NCBI GenBank assembly: GCA_029210045.1
Contig: JARGNX010000008.1
Span: forward strand, 24,063-88,062
Reading direction: 5' to 3'
From: Coxiellaceae bacterium
GTDB lineage: Bacteria > Pseudomonadota > Gammaproteobacteria > Coxiellales > Coxiellaceae
DNA length: 64,000 nt
Below the pieces are notes generated by a model that had not been told where the DNA came from, ran no database searches, and saw only the letters and a list, made by a program, of their open reading frames with translations. Positions 17,918 to 25,724 of this stretch are shown here, one piece after another (position 1 is the first letter of the stretch; each line of letters opens with the position of its first letter). The position numbers were made by a program, and so were the translations under genes.

Positions 17918-19087
17918 CTAAATACGATGTGTGCGGCGCAAAACTCTTGCTAAGCACTGTTGATTAAAATACAGCTGTTTAAATCGTTTAAATCTACCTT
18001 CAAATAATACGCGTTGTGGTGCATCCAGCATCGAATTCTTACGGTAAATTATTTTGACCTGGTAATGCTTTTTATCTTGCTGATACAGGCGAAAGCTTAA
18101 GTCTGCAGCGAATTCAGGATTACCAAATAGCGGTGGTTTTTTAAACTCAGCGAAATTCTGTGTCATTAAGTAATTTAACACTGTTAAAACTGTGCTGTCA
18201 TGACCAGAATACAGCATATATTTTAGTGAATTTTTATGATCGACTGTTAACTGCATGTTGCGTATCACATGGTTTACTAATAGGCAGCCGCTTTGTAGGC
18301 CAATTGCCTTGTATTGCGGCAATGCTTCAATAAACCCAGGCTCATGGCTGGGTAGAAAGGTATGGTACAGCACCCAGTTGTTAGTTTTGATAATGGCATG
18401 CATTAGCTGAGGGGTGATGTGTAAGATTTTAGTGGTTGAGCAGTGTTCACTGGCGTGGCTGCAATAATTGTTTAGAGGATTTATGCTGCTAGCAATATAA
18501 CCAATCTTCTTAAAACAAGTTAAGTAGTTTTGTTTGCCTGTCAAAGGGCATAAATTCTTGATGAGGTGTTGGTCATACAGCTTTTTATAAAAATGATATC
18601 CCCAGTCCGCATGCTGCCAATTGTATTTCCAGCCAGGTGCTGTTGACACTATTTGTTTCATTCTTTTCTTGGGTTGGAGTAGCAGTGCTTTATGTTTGGG
18701 AAGGCTAGCAATGTTGTAACTCAGCGAGGCAGGGTACATCTGACTAGCAACGGCTAAGGCACTCATAATGGTTCGGTTTGAACCGTCTGTGCGTATGCTT
18801 ACCTGTGTAGCGTCATACTGTTTGGGTAGTAGTGTTTGGTACGTTGTTTTAAAAAATTGGCCATTGGTTTTCTCTTCAAAGAAACCGTATTTAGTTAATT
18901 GTGCTGGTGGAATGTCTATGTCCGACCACAAAGGCGGGTAATGAATGCCCTTCATAGGATGGATAACGGTGCGTGCGCCATGACGGATAAGGTCGCTAGC
19001 GAATACTAAGGTTGGTTGATGGCTATGTGCCCATGCCAAGCTGATAGGTGTGCAAAAAAGTATTATTAGTAGTAGTGTGCGTAACAT
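17918..19087 (-). CDS. Secreted histidine acid phosphatase
   Basis: 389 residues. Residues 1-20 are a signal peptide ending AWA-HS. The mature protein starts with LVFASDLIRHGARTVI, the RHGARTP-like phosphohistidine motif (R35 H36 G37 x R39), and near the C-terminus has LYSGHDSTVL, the HD catalytic pair. This is the histidine acid phosphatase clan (glucose-1-phosphatase, phytase, and the major acid phosphatases of Legionella). Several Cys in the mature part suggest disulfides and a periplasmic or secreted site. The substrate is unknown. It sits inside the insertion that separates fabG from acpP. Confidence 0.87.
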   Translation of the reverse strand: MLRTLLLIILFCTPISLAWAHSHQPTLVFASDLIRHGARTVIHPMKGIHYPPLWSDIDIPPAQLTKYGFFEEKTNGQFFKTTYQTLLPKQYDATQVSIRTDGSNRTIMSALAVASQMYPASLSYNIASLPKHKALLLQPKKRMKQIVSTAPGWKYNWQHADWGYHFYKKLYDQHLIKNLCPLTGKQNYLTCFKKIGYIASSINPLNNYCSHASEHCSTTKILHITPQLMHAIIKTNNWVLYHTFLPSHEPGFIEALPQYKAIGLQSGCLLVNHVIRNMQLTVDHKNSLKYMLYSGHDSTVLTVLNYLMTQNFAEFKKPPLFGNPEFAADLSFRLYQQDKKHYQVKIIYRKNSMLDAPQRVLFEGRFKRFKQLYFNQQCLARVLRRTHRI

Positions 19088-19105
19088 GCAGCGAGTTTAG
19101 CACAG

Positions 19106-19206
19106 TTGTTAATTGCTATTCAATGCTTTAACTCACTGTATAATATGATTATTTACGGTTGTTACATAATGCTTGCACAGACTTATCCACAGAAATTGTG
19201 AATAAC
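19106..19206. repeat. 101-bp DnaA-box repeat, copy 1 (most diverged)
   Basis: Starts TTGTTAATTGC and ends in the box TTATCCACA (19183-19191) with TGTGAATAA (19197-19205) in opposite direction after a 5-bp spacer. It shares length, start and end with two other copies at 20600 and 21538. It fills the gap between the acid phosphatase start and the flavoprotein stop. Both 9-mers fit the DnaA box consensus TTATNCACA. Confidence 0.7.
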
Positions 19207-19222
19207 CTTACGTGATTACAGC

Positions 19223-20404
19223 TTAACAAACGTTGCCAGCAGCAAATCCTGAAGCCCAGGCCCATTGGAAATTGTAACCACCTAACCAGCCGCTAACGTC
19301 TAAAACTTCACCAATAAAATACAAGCCGGGTACTTGTTTGGCTTCAAATGTTTTGGATGATACCGCATCGCAATCAACACCACCTAAGGTGACTTCGGCG
19401 GTGCGATAGCCTTCGGTGCCGTTGGGTTTAATTTGCCATTGCTGAAATTGATCGGCAATAGCTTGAAACTGTTTATGAGAAAAACTGTGCAGTGCAGTAT
19501 TGGCTTCGGTGTCATCAAGCCATATGGCAACAAGGCTTTTAGGTAGCCATTGATGTAGGCAATTTTTCAGTAATAGCTTAGGCTGTTGGCTTTGTTTTGT
19601 TTTCAATTGTTCAAATAAATTTACATCGGGTAATAGCTTAATGGTTATTGCTTCACCTGGTTGCCAATACGAAGAAATTTGTAACATCGCCGGTCCACTT
19701 AAACCGCGATGAGTAAATAGCATATTTTCGCGGAAGTTGTGGTGGTTGCAGCTGGCAATGCAGTCGACTGATACGCCTGATAGTGATTCGAACCTTTGTT
19801 TATCATGATCGTGTAACGTAAAGGGCACCAAGCCTGCACGTGTTGGCCATACCTTGATGCCAAATTGTTCTGCTACTTTATATCCATAGGGGCTAGCACC
19901 GAGTGTAGGAATCGATAAGCCACCCGTGGCGATCACTAATGATTTGCAGCAGTATTTGCCATGGTTGCTGTCTAATATAAAACCTTCACTGGGTTTTTTA
20001 CTGATCGTAGTGACATTGGTTTTTAATTGAATGGACGCATTCACTTGTTCGCAGGCTGTTAATAGCATTTGCAAAATGTCTTTGGACTTATTATCACAAA
20101 ATAATTGACCCAGTGTTTTCTCGTGAAAGGGGATTCCAGTGTTTTTTACCCAATCAATAAAATGCCACGGTGTATATCGGCTTAAGGCGGATTTACAAAA
20201 ATGTGGGTTGTTTGAGATAAAATTGTCATCACTGACATTCATATTGGTGAAGTTACAGCGCCCACCACCAGACATCAGGATTTTTTTGCCCGGTTTGTTG
20301 GCACTATCAAGCACCAGCACGTGCTTGCCGCGTTTGGCTGCCTCAATAGCGCACATCAAGCCAGCAGCACCTGCTCCAATAACAATGACATCATATTCTT
20401 TCAT
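19223..20404 (-). CDS. HI0933-family FAD-dependent oxidoreductase (YhiN-like)
   Basis: 393 residues. The N-terminus MKEYDVIVIGAGAAGLMCAI is an FAD-binding Rossmann motif; KILMSGGGRCNFTNMN is diagnostic of the HI0933/YhiN family, as are AEVTLGGVDCDAVSSKTFE and GLYFIGEVLDVSGWLGGYNFQWA near the end. The reaction of this family is not established. The frame opens 12 codons earlier (ATG 20440), but the family starts at 20404. A TATAAT hexamer lies only six bases upstream of this ATG, with no ribosome site, so a leaderless message is possible. Confidence 0.88.
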   Translation of the reverse strand: MKEYDVIVIGAGAAGLMCAIEAAKRGKHVLVLDSANKPGKKILMSGGGRCNFTNMNVSDDNFISNNPHFCKSALSRYTPWHFIDWVKNTGIPFHEKTLGQLFCDNKSKDILQMLLTACEQVNASIQLKTNVTTISKKPSEGFILDSNHGKYCCKSLVIATGGLSIPTLGASPYGYKVAEQFGIKVWPTRAGLVPFTLHDHDKQRFESLSGVSVDCIASCNHHNFRENMLFTHRGLSGPAMLQISSYWQPGEAITIKLLPDVNLFEQLKTKQSQQPKLLLKNCLHQWLPKSLVAIWLDDTEANTALHSFSHKQFQAIADQFQQWQIKPNGTEGYRTAEVTLGGVDCDAVSSKTFEAKQVPGLYFIGEVLDVSGWLGGYNFQWAWASGFAAGNVC

Positions 20405-20483
20405 GGCGGCATTATATAGGCTGCACAAGTTTAAAGCCATGTTTGCTGCGTGTCATCCCGGCCACTGCCTTGTCATCAACTAT

Positions 20484-20598
20484 GTCATTGCGAGGAGTTT
20501 ACGACGAAGCAATCTGCCCGCCGGATCCTTAGATTGCCGCGCCACTGCGTGGCTCGCAATGACGAGTGTTGTCATCCCGGCCTCCGAGCCGGGATCCA
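20484..20598. repeat. Composite palindromic repeat (both modules), copy 3
   Basis: Module 1 (20484-20563) runs from GTCATTGCGAGGAG via GACGAAGCAATCT and GCGCCACTGCGTGGC to CGCAATGAC. Module 2 (20571-20598) is GTCATCCCGG-N8-CCGGGATCCA. The inner GCCACTGCGTGGC is itself a hairpin. One base later the second 101-bp DnaA-box repeat begins, so two repeat families abut. Confidence 0.85.
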
Positions 20599-20599
20599 T

Positions 20600-20700
20600 T
20601 TGTTAACTGTTGAACAGTATTGTAACCTAATGAATAACAAGGATTAAAGCAGTTACTACAGAACTCCTACACAGATTTATCCACAGAAACTGTGGGTAAT
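20600..20700. repeat. 101-bp DnaA-box repeat, copy 2
   Basis: Starts TTGTTAACTGTTGAACAG and ends with TTATCCACA (20677-20685), 5 nt, TGTGGGTAA (20691-20699). The last 40 bp are nearly identical to copy 3. It lies 133 bp before an orphan membrane-protein gene, which copy 3 bounds on the other side. Confidence 0.8.
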
Positions 20701-20833
20701 TCTCTATCAAATAATTAATAACATGCAAATAAGTAATGAATATATGTAAAATATCACCAATTGTTTTAAGGTAAGCTCTTTGTTAGTATGCCTGCCATAA
20801 ATTTCCGCTAACAATATAAGAGGTAAGTGCGTT

Positions 20834-21520
20834 ATGAGTATTGAAGGATTGTCTGATGAGGATAAAAAAAACCGTTCTCATGCTAGGTGTTATGCCGTAC
20901 TCGCTGTTATTGGTTTAGGGGCGGCGATTGGATTCCTCAGTCAATTTGGAGTCTGTATGGATAAATATGACTACCCTTTTGGTGGTGGTAAGAACTGGCG
21001 TGATGCATGGTTAATTCAAAATGACAGAGGTAGCGATATACTCCAAATCACAGCAAGTAAAACACCTCTTTCAAGTTTTGTGCAAAAATACATTGAGAAA
21101 ATATCAGCGAAGTTTCCTGACGTGAGTATCGTCCGTGCTGCTGGCACCGTGAACCCACTGGATCGATTGCCGAGAAAGGCAGTTGGTGATATCTGGTTTA
21201 ACGCATGTCAGTATGTGGAGTTTATTGTGCAAGGCCGCGCAACCAATCACCCCGGACTTAAGCAGTATGTCACCGAGGCCTTTGCTGAAGCTAAAAATGA
21301 AATGCCGCTTGCTAATGGAGGGATGGCGTCAATATTCTATTTTTTGTTCGGTGTTGTGTCGCTAGCTGCGGCAGCTGGCGCTACGTATGCTGCCTGTAGC
21401 AATGCAGATAAGTTGCGGGGTGGTTGTCGATCATTGTTGTTTGGAAAGGGGGTTCGCGTTGTGCCTGATATCGCAGTAGTGCCCCATGCGGAGCAATCAA
21501 CGCCGCGAATAGCCGTATAG
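20834..21520 (+). CDS. Orphan protein with two membrane spans
   Basis: 228 residues, no family recognised. A membrane span lies at about 19-41 and another at about 163-188, separated by about 120 residues with a possible folded domain (DILQITASKTPLSSFVQKYI, then DVSIVRAAGTVNPLDRLPRK). Both ends are charged and probably cytoplasmic, which would put the middle in the periplasm. AAGAGGTAAGTGCGTT supplies a ribosome site before ATG 20834. It is flanked by direct 101-bp repeats carrying DnaA boxes (20600-20700 and 21538-21638), so gene and repeats may have arrived or spread together. Confidence 0.65.
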   Translation: MSIEGLSDEDKKNRSHARCYAVLAVIGLGAAIGFLSQFGVCMDKYDYPFGGGKNWRDAWLIQNDRGSDILQITASKTPLSSFVQKYIEKISAKFPDVSIVRAAGTVNPLDRLPRKAVGDIWFNACQYVEFIVQGRATNHPGLKQYVTEAFAEAKNEMPLANGGMASIFYFLFGVVSLAAAAGATYAACSNADKLRGGCRSLLFGKGVRVVPDIAVVPHAEQSTPRIAV

Positions 21521-21537
21521 CGTTATTTGATATTCAG

Positions 21538-21638
21538 TTGTTAAATGCTGAACAATTTCGTAATGTATTGTTAATATTGAATAAATTTACATACTACATA
21601 ACTCCTGCACAGTTTTATCCACAGAAAATGTGGGTAAT
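21538..21638. repeat. 101-bp DnaA-box repeat, copy 3
   Basis: Starts TTGTTAAATGCTGAACA and ends with TTATCCACA (21615-21623), 5 nt, TGTGGGTAA (21629-21637). It begins 17 bases after the orphan gene stop and ends shortly before the glnS promoter region. In RNA the two 9-mers would form a stem closed by one U-G pair with a GAAAA loop. Confidence 0.8.
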
Positions 21639-21668
21639 CCAATCCTGGCCAGCAGCAACTTATCATCA

Positions 21669-21674
21669 TATAAT
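21669..21674 (+). promoter_or_regulatory. Probable -10 box of glnS
   Basis: A perfect TATAAT hexamer 33 bases before the glnS ATG. No good -35 was found at 17 bp (TGGCCA at 21646-21651). Confidence 0.45.
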
Positions 21675-21707
21675 GTCCGGCCTAATTGAATTGATTGGAA
21701 AACCACC

Positions 21708-23369
21708 ATGACGGCAGAGACCACTAGCCCAACAGCGCATTTTATTGAAAAAATCATTAGTGAGGATTTAGCCCAGGGTAAACATGACGCGGTGCTAACG
21801 CGTTTCCCACCGGAGCCGAATGGTTATTTGCACGTGGGCCATGTGAAGTCGATTTGCTTGAATTTTGGTGTTGCTAAAGACTTTGATGGCGCTTGTAATC
21901 TGCGCTTTGATGATACTAATCCTGAAAAAGAAGAACAAAAATACGTCGATGCTATGCAAGATGATATTCAGTGGTTAGGTTTTGAGTGGCAACAACCGAT
22001 TCATCATGCCTCGGATTACTTTCAGCGTTTATACGAAGGCGCGGTTGAATTGATCAAAAAAGGCAAGGCTTATGTCTGTGATCTTAATGCGGAACAAACA
22101 CGTGAATACCGTGGCACATTAAAGCAAGCAGGCAAAGACAGCCCGTATCGTGAGCGTACTGTTGAAGAAAACTTGGCTTTGTTTGAAAGCATGAAGGCAG
22201 GCGAATGCGAAGAGGGTAGTCATGTGTTGCGCGCCAAGATTGATATGTCGTCAGGCAATATGAATATGCGTGATCCGGTGATTTACCGTATACGTCATTT
22301 GTCACATCAACGCACTGGCGATACTTGGTGTATTTATCCCATGTATGACTATACGCATTGTATGTCTGATGCGATCGAAGCCATTACTCACTCTTTATGC
22401 ACGTTGGAGTTTCAAGATCATCGCCCTTTATATGAATGGTTTCTTGAACAGCTGGATATGCCGGCGCGACCACAGCAGATTGAATTTTCACGTTTGAATG
22501 TATCGCATACCATTACCAGTAAACGTAAGCTACGCCAATTGGTGGATGAGGGTATTGTTGATGGTTGGGATGATCCGCGTATGTCGACATTGATTGGTAT
22601 GCGTCGTCGTGGTTACCCAGCGGCTGCATTGCGTAACTTTTGTGATCGGGTAGGCATTTCAAAAAGTGATTCAGTGATTGATTTGGGGGTGATGGAAGAA
22701 TGTGTGCGTGATGAGTTAAACCGCACAGCGCCGCGTGTTATGGCGGTATTGGATCCGATTAAGGTGGTGATTACTAATTATCCTGAAGATAAAACGGAAA
22801 TGGTAACCGCACCGAATCACCCGCAAGATGAATCCATGGGTACACGCGAATTACCATTTAGTCGCACCTTATATATAGAGCGTGATGATTTTATGGAAGT
22901 GGCGCCGAATAAGAAATTTAAGCGTTTAGCGATTGGTAAGGAAGTGCGATTACGTAATGCTTATGTGATTTGTGGCGACAAAATGATTACCGATGCAGAT
23001 GGTAACGTGATTGAAGTGCATTGCACTTATGATGCGGATACTTTAGGTAAAAACCCTGAGGATGGGCGCAAAGTAAAAGGTGTGATTCATTGGGTCTCAG
23101 CGGAACAGGCATTGCCGGCAGAGGTGCGTTTATATGATCGCCTATTTACCGTTGAGAATCCCGCGGCACAAGACGACTTTACGCAGCATATTAATCCTGA
23201 TTCCTATAAGCAGCTGACTAACTGTTGGTTAGAGCCGAGTGTAAAGCAGGCGAAAGCGGGTGACACCTTTCAGTTTGAGCGCACTGGTTATTTTGTAATC
23301 GATTTAGACGGCACAGCAGATCAGCTAGTGTTGAATCGCGTAGTTAGCTTACGCGATTCATGGTCTTAG
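21708..23369 (+). CDS. glnS: Glutaminyl-tRNA synthetase
   Basis: 553 residues, the usual length. It charges tRNA-Gln directly. The class I signature is [20 protein letters not shown] with HVGH at 42-45; the KMSKS-equivalent is [26 protein letters not shown] and the C-terminal anticodon-binding barrels ([22 protein letters not shown]) are typical of GlnRS rather than GltX. TTGGAAAACCACC is a modest ribosome site. The gene lies inside the interval that splits fabG from acpP. Confidence 0.97.
   Translation: MTAETTSPTAHFIEKIISEDLAQGKHDAVLTRFPPEPNGYLHVGHVKSICLNFGVAKDFDGACNLRFDDTNPEKEEQKYVDAMQDDIQWLGFEWQQPIHHASDYFQRLYEGAVELIKKGKAYVCDLNAEQTREYRGTLKQAGKDSPYRERTVEENLALFESMKAGECEEGSHVLRAKIDMSSGNMNMRDPVIYRIRHLSHQRTGDTWCIYPMYDYTHCMSDAIEAITHSLCTLEFQDHRPLYEWFLEQLDMPARPQQIEFSRLNVSHTITSKRKLRQLVDEGIVDGWDDPRMSTLIGMRRRGYPAAALRNFCDRVGISKSDSVIDLGVMEECVRDELNRTAPRVMAVLDPIKVVITNYPEDKTEMVTAPNHPQDESMGTRELPFSRTLYIERDDFMEVAPNKKFKRLAIGKEVRLRNAYVICGDKMITDADGNVIEVHCTYDADTLGKNPEDGRKVKGVIHWVSAEQALPAEVRLYDRLFTVENPAAQDDFTQHINPDSYKQLTNCWLEPSVKQAKAGDTFQFERTGYFVIDLDGTADQLVLNRVVSLRDSWS
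23333..23359 (+). terminator. Hairpin at the end of glnS
   Basis: GAATCGCGTA and TACGCGATTC form a perfect 10-bp stem over a 7-nt loop, inside the last codons of glnS. A T-run (GTTTTTT) follows only about 30 bases later, so this is not a standard intrinsic terminator but could shield the mRNA end. Confidence 0.4.
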
Positions 23370-23370
23370 A

Positions 23371-23775
23371 TTATCTCTGTTTTTTAGATTGAAAGTCTTC
23401 AGGTTTTAAGTGGTGCTCTTCAACAACATCAGCATCATGCGCATAGGCCATGGATCGTAAGCCTGAGGCCGTAAAGAAAAGTCCAATGCCAAGATTCACT
23501 AGGTCGGCCGTGGCAGGGCTGGGTCCTGCGAGATTATAGATACTGCTGAGATTGGCGATACTGCCGATAAGAGCCGCAGCTGCGCCAATGATGAGTGTGG
23601 CGGTATGGTTGTATAGTTCTTTGGGGGCACTTGCGTCGGGGCGATCTTTGCTTTCCGTGATGTGTTGCAGCTTAAACAAACTAGTGGAATCGGTTGCTGC
23701 ACTTTTTAGTGTTTTAGCCCGAGCTCTAGTTTCTGCTCTTTTTTTTGCTTTGGCTTTTTTGTTTCTTCCGCTCAT
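23371..23775 (-). CDS. Orphan basic protein with two membrane spans
   Basis: 134 residues, no family recognised. Residues 1-22 are a highly basic stretch (MSGRNKKAKAKKRAETRARA) that would stay in the cytoplasm or bind nucleic acid; two hydrophobic segments follow at about 58-82 and 90-111, joined by a short loop (NLAGPSPATAD). The C-terminus is charged with two His and Glu pairs. Its stop codon is one base from the glnS stop, on the opposite strand. Confidence 0.55.
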   Translation of the reverse strand: MSGRNKKAKAKKRAETRARAKTLKSAATDSTSLFKLQHITESKDRPDASAPKELYNHTATLIIGAAAALIGSIANLSSIYNLAGPSPATADLVNLGIGLFFTASGLRSMAYAHDADVVEEHHLKPEDFQSKKQR

Positions 23776-23854
23776 CGTTAAATCCTATTTCAGCTTTTAT
23801 TAATTACGAAACGTACAATAACACTAGATTGGATAATAATCAAGCACAATTGTG

Positions 23855-23919
23855 TGGGGTCAAGTCTTGAATTATAAGGTCTACAAACTTCAGACCTTAT
23901 AATTCAAGACTGGACCCCA
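23855..23919. repeat. Long inverted repeat upstream of acpP
   Basis: Two 28-bp arms (23855-23882 and 23892-23919) match at 27 positions around a 9-nt loop. The outer ends are TGGGGTC/GACCCCA and the interior AGTCTTGAATTATAAGG. Shortened or decayed forms of the same GGTCAAGTCTTG motif occur at 51077-51094 and 53036-53053. It looks like a small mobile palindromic element of the REP/MITE kind. It ends nine bases before the acpP -35 box. Confidence 0.85.
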
Positions 23920-23928
23920 AAAAATAAT

Positions 23929-23957
23929 TTGGTGATTGGGCCGTTCTACTATAAAAT
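23929..23957 (+). promoter_or_regulatory. Probable promoter of acpP-fabF
   Basis: TTGGTG (23929-23934) and TAAAAT (23952-23957) are separated by 17 bp. A promoter is needed here because acpP is cut off from the fabHDG genes. Confidence 0.5.
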
Positions 23958-23998
23958 AGCGTTTCAATCGAGTGTTCGAATTAACAAAGGATAGAAAT

Positions 23999-24241
23999 AT
24001 GTCAGCTAATGTTGAAGATCGCGTCAAAAAGATCGTTGTAGAACAATTGGGCGTGAAAGAAGATGAAGTAAAAAATGAGTCTTCTTTTGTTGACGATTTA
24101 GGTGCGGATTCGCTGGATACAGTTGAATTAGTGATGGCTTTAGAAGAAGAATTTGAAATTGAAATTCCTGATGAAGAAGCTGAAAAAATCACTACTATTC
24201 AACAGGCTATCGATTATATCGAATCAAACGCTGCTGAGTAG
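23999..24241 (+). CDS. acpP: Acyl carrier protein
   Basis: 80 residues, acidic, [20 protein letters not shown] at the start. The phosphopantetheine site is S38 in [13 protein letters not shown]. It carries acyl chains for all Fab enzymes and for lipid A synthesis. The start at 23999 follows AACAAAGGATAGAAAT; nine further open codons upstream are not needed. It is three bases from fabF. Codon choice is A/T-rich and regular, as expected of an abundant protein. Confidence 0.98.
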   Translation: MSANVEDRVKKIVVEQLGVKEDEVKNESSFVDDLGADSLDTVELVMALEEEFEIEIPDEEAEKITTIQQAIDYIESNAAE

Positions 24242-24244
24242 CGT

Positions 24245-25489
24245 ATGACAAAGCGCCGCGTAGTTATAACAGGTTTGGGTGCCGTGACTCCACTAGGTAA
24301 TGATGTGGAGTCGACTTGGCAAGCCATGTTGTCTGGTAAGAGCGGGGCTGCGCCCATTACGGAGCGTTTTGATAGCGAAGGTCTGAATACGACCTTTGCA
24401 TCGATGATCAAAGATTTTGATCCTAGCCTGAGTTTAACGCCAAAAGAGATTCGCAAAACTGATCTTTTCGTACAGTTCGGCGCTGAGGTGGCGCGTCAAG
24501 CGCTATCAGATTCAGGTTTAGAGATTACCGACGAAAATTGCCATCGTTGCGGTACTTCGTTTGGTGCCGGCATTGGTGGTTTGCTGTGGATTGAGAATAA
24601 TCACGATGCCATGGTGCAAAAAAGCCCAACGCGTGTATCTCCATTCTTTATACCGGGTGCCATTATCAATATGTCTGCCGGTATCATTTCTATGAATAAT
24701 AAGCTGAAGGGCCCAATCGTCTCAGCTGTGACTGCTTGTGCAACCGGTGTTCATAATATTGGTTTGGCTGCACGTATGATTGCTTACGGTGATGCGGATG
24801 TAATGCTAGCCGGCGGTGCTGAGGTGTTGAACTCCAAGTTAACCATGGCTGGCTTCGGTGCTTGCCGTGCTTTATCTAAGCGCAATGATGAGCCTACTAA
24901 AGCAAGTCGTCCTTGGGATAAAGACCGTGATGGTTTCGTTTGTGGTGAAGGTGCTGGGGCAGTGGTATTAGAAGAATACGAACATGCTAAAGCACGTGGT
25001 GCACATATTTATGCTGAACTCGCAGGTTTCGGTATGTCATCCGATGCTTATCACATGACATTGCCTGACCCAGATGCTACAGGTGCCATTGCTTGTATGC
25101 GTACGGCGATTGAAGACGGCGGAATTACCACTGACCAAGTTGACTATGTTAATGCACATGGTACCTCGACAGGTGCTGGTGATGTGGCTGAAACAAAAGC
25201 CGTTAAAAAATTATTTGGCGAGCATGCCTATAAAATGCCAATGAGCTCGACCAAGTCGATGACAGGGCATACTTTAGGCGCTGCTGGTGCAATTGAAACA
25301 GTGGCGTGTGTTTTAGCATTGCGTGATCAAGTTGTTCCACCTACGATTAACCTGGACAATCCGGATGAAGGTTGTGACTTGGATTATGTGCCACACACTA
25401 AGCGTGAAATGCCATTGGAGTATGTTTTAAATAACTCTTTTGGTTTTGGTGGTGCTAATGCGTGTTTATTGTTAAAGCGGTTGTCATAG
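24245..25489 (+). CDS. fabF: 3-oxoacyl-ACP synthase II
   Basis: 414 residues. It elongates acyl-ACP with malonyl-ACP. The catalytic residues are C165 (AVTACATGVHN), H305 (VNAHGTSTGAGD) and H342 (SMTGHTLGAAGAIE), and the end is NSFGFGGANACLL. No separate ribosome site is visible between acpP and fabF (GCTGAGTAGCGT), so reinitiation after acpP is likely. E. coli has pabC next; here a palindromic repeat and then mltG follow. Confidence 0.97.
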   Translation: MTKRRVVITGLGAVTPLGNDVESTWQAMLSGKSGAAPITERFDSEGLNTTFASMIKDFDPSLSLTPKEIRKTDLFVQFGAEVARQALSDSGLEITDENCHRCGTSFGAGIGGLLWIENNHDAMVQKSPTRVSPFFIPGAIINMSAGIISMNNKLKGPIVSAVTACATGVHNIGLAARMIAYGDADVMLAGGAEVLNSKLTMAGFGACRALSKRNDEPTKASRPWDKDRDGFVCGEGAGAVVLEEYEHAKARGAHIYAELAGFGMSSDAYHMTLPDPDATGAIACMRTAIEDGGITTDQVDYVNAHGTSTGAGDVAETKAVKKLFGEHAYKMPMSSTKSMTGHTLGAAGAIETVACVLALRDQVVPPTINLDNPDEGCDLDYVPHTKREMPLEYVLNNSFGFGGANACLLLKRLS

Positions 25490-25509
25490 TGTTATTTTGA
25501 CTTGGCACT

Positions 25510-25642
25510 GTCATTGCGAGGAGTTGTCCCGTTATTGCGAGGAGCTAGCGACGAAGCAATCCAAGCAATTATCATGAGATTGCCGCGCCACTGCGTGGCT
25601 CGCAATGACGATATAGTCATCCCGGACTTGATTCGGGATCCA
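25510..25642. repeat. Composite palindromic repeat between fabF and mltG
   Basis: Module 1 (25510-25610) contains a partial internal duplication (TCATTGCGAGGAG then TTATTGCGAGGAG), followed by GACGAAGCAATCC, the GCCACTGCGTGGC hairpin and CGCAATGACG. Module 2 (25616-25642) is GTCATCCCGG-N6-TTCGGGATCCA. It occupies the place of pabC in the E. coli order. Confidence 0.85.
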
Positions 25643-25724
25643 GAGACCAAAATGCAGTGAAGAGTTTCCGGATAAATTGCTGCGCAATTTTTCGGGAAGA
25701 CATGACAAAAACAGGGTTGTTTTT

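Noticed and set aside
19106..21638. Replication origin, because of several DnaA boxes
   Set aside because: No dnaA, dnaN, gyrB, rpmH or mnmG (gidA) nearby, boxes lie in separate repeats about 1 kb apart, and no AT-rich unwinding element with 13-mers was seen.
19106..21638. Integron cassette array (attC sites)
   Set aside because: The repeats lack the paired RYYYAAC/GTTRRRY ends and there is no integrase.
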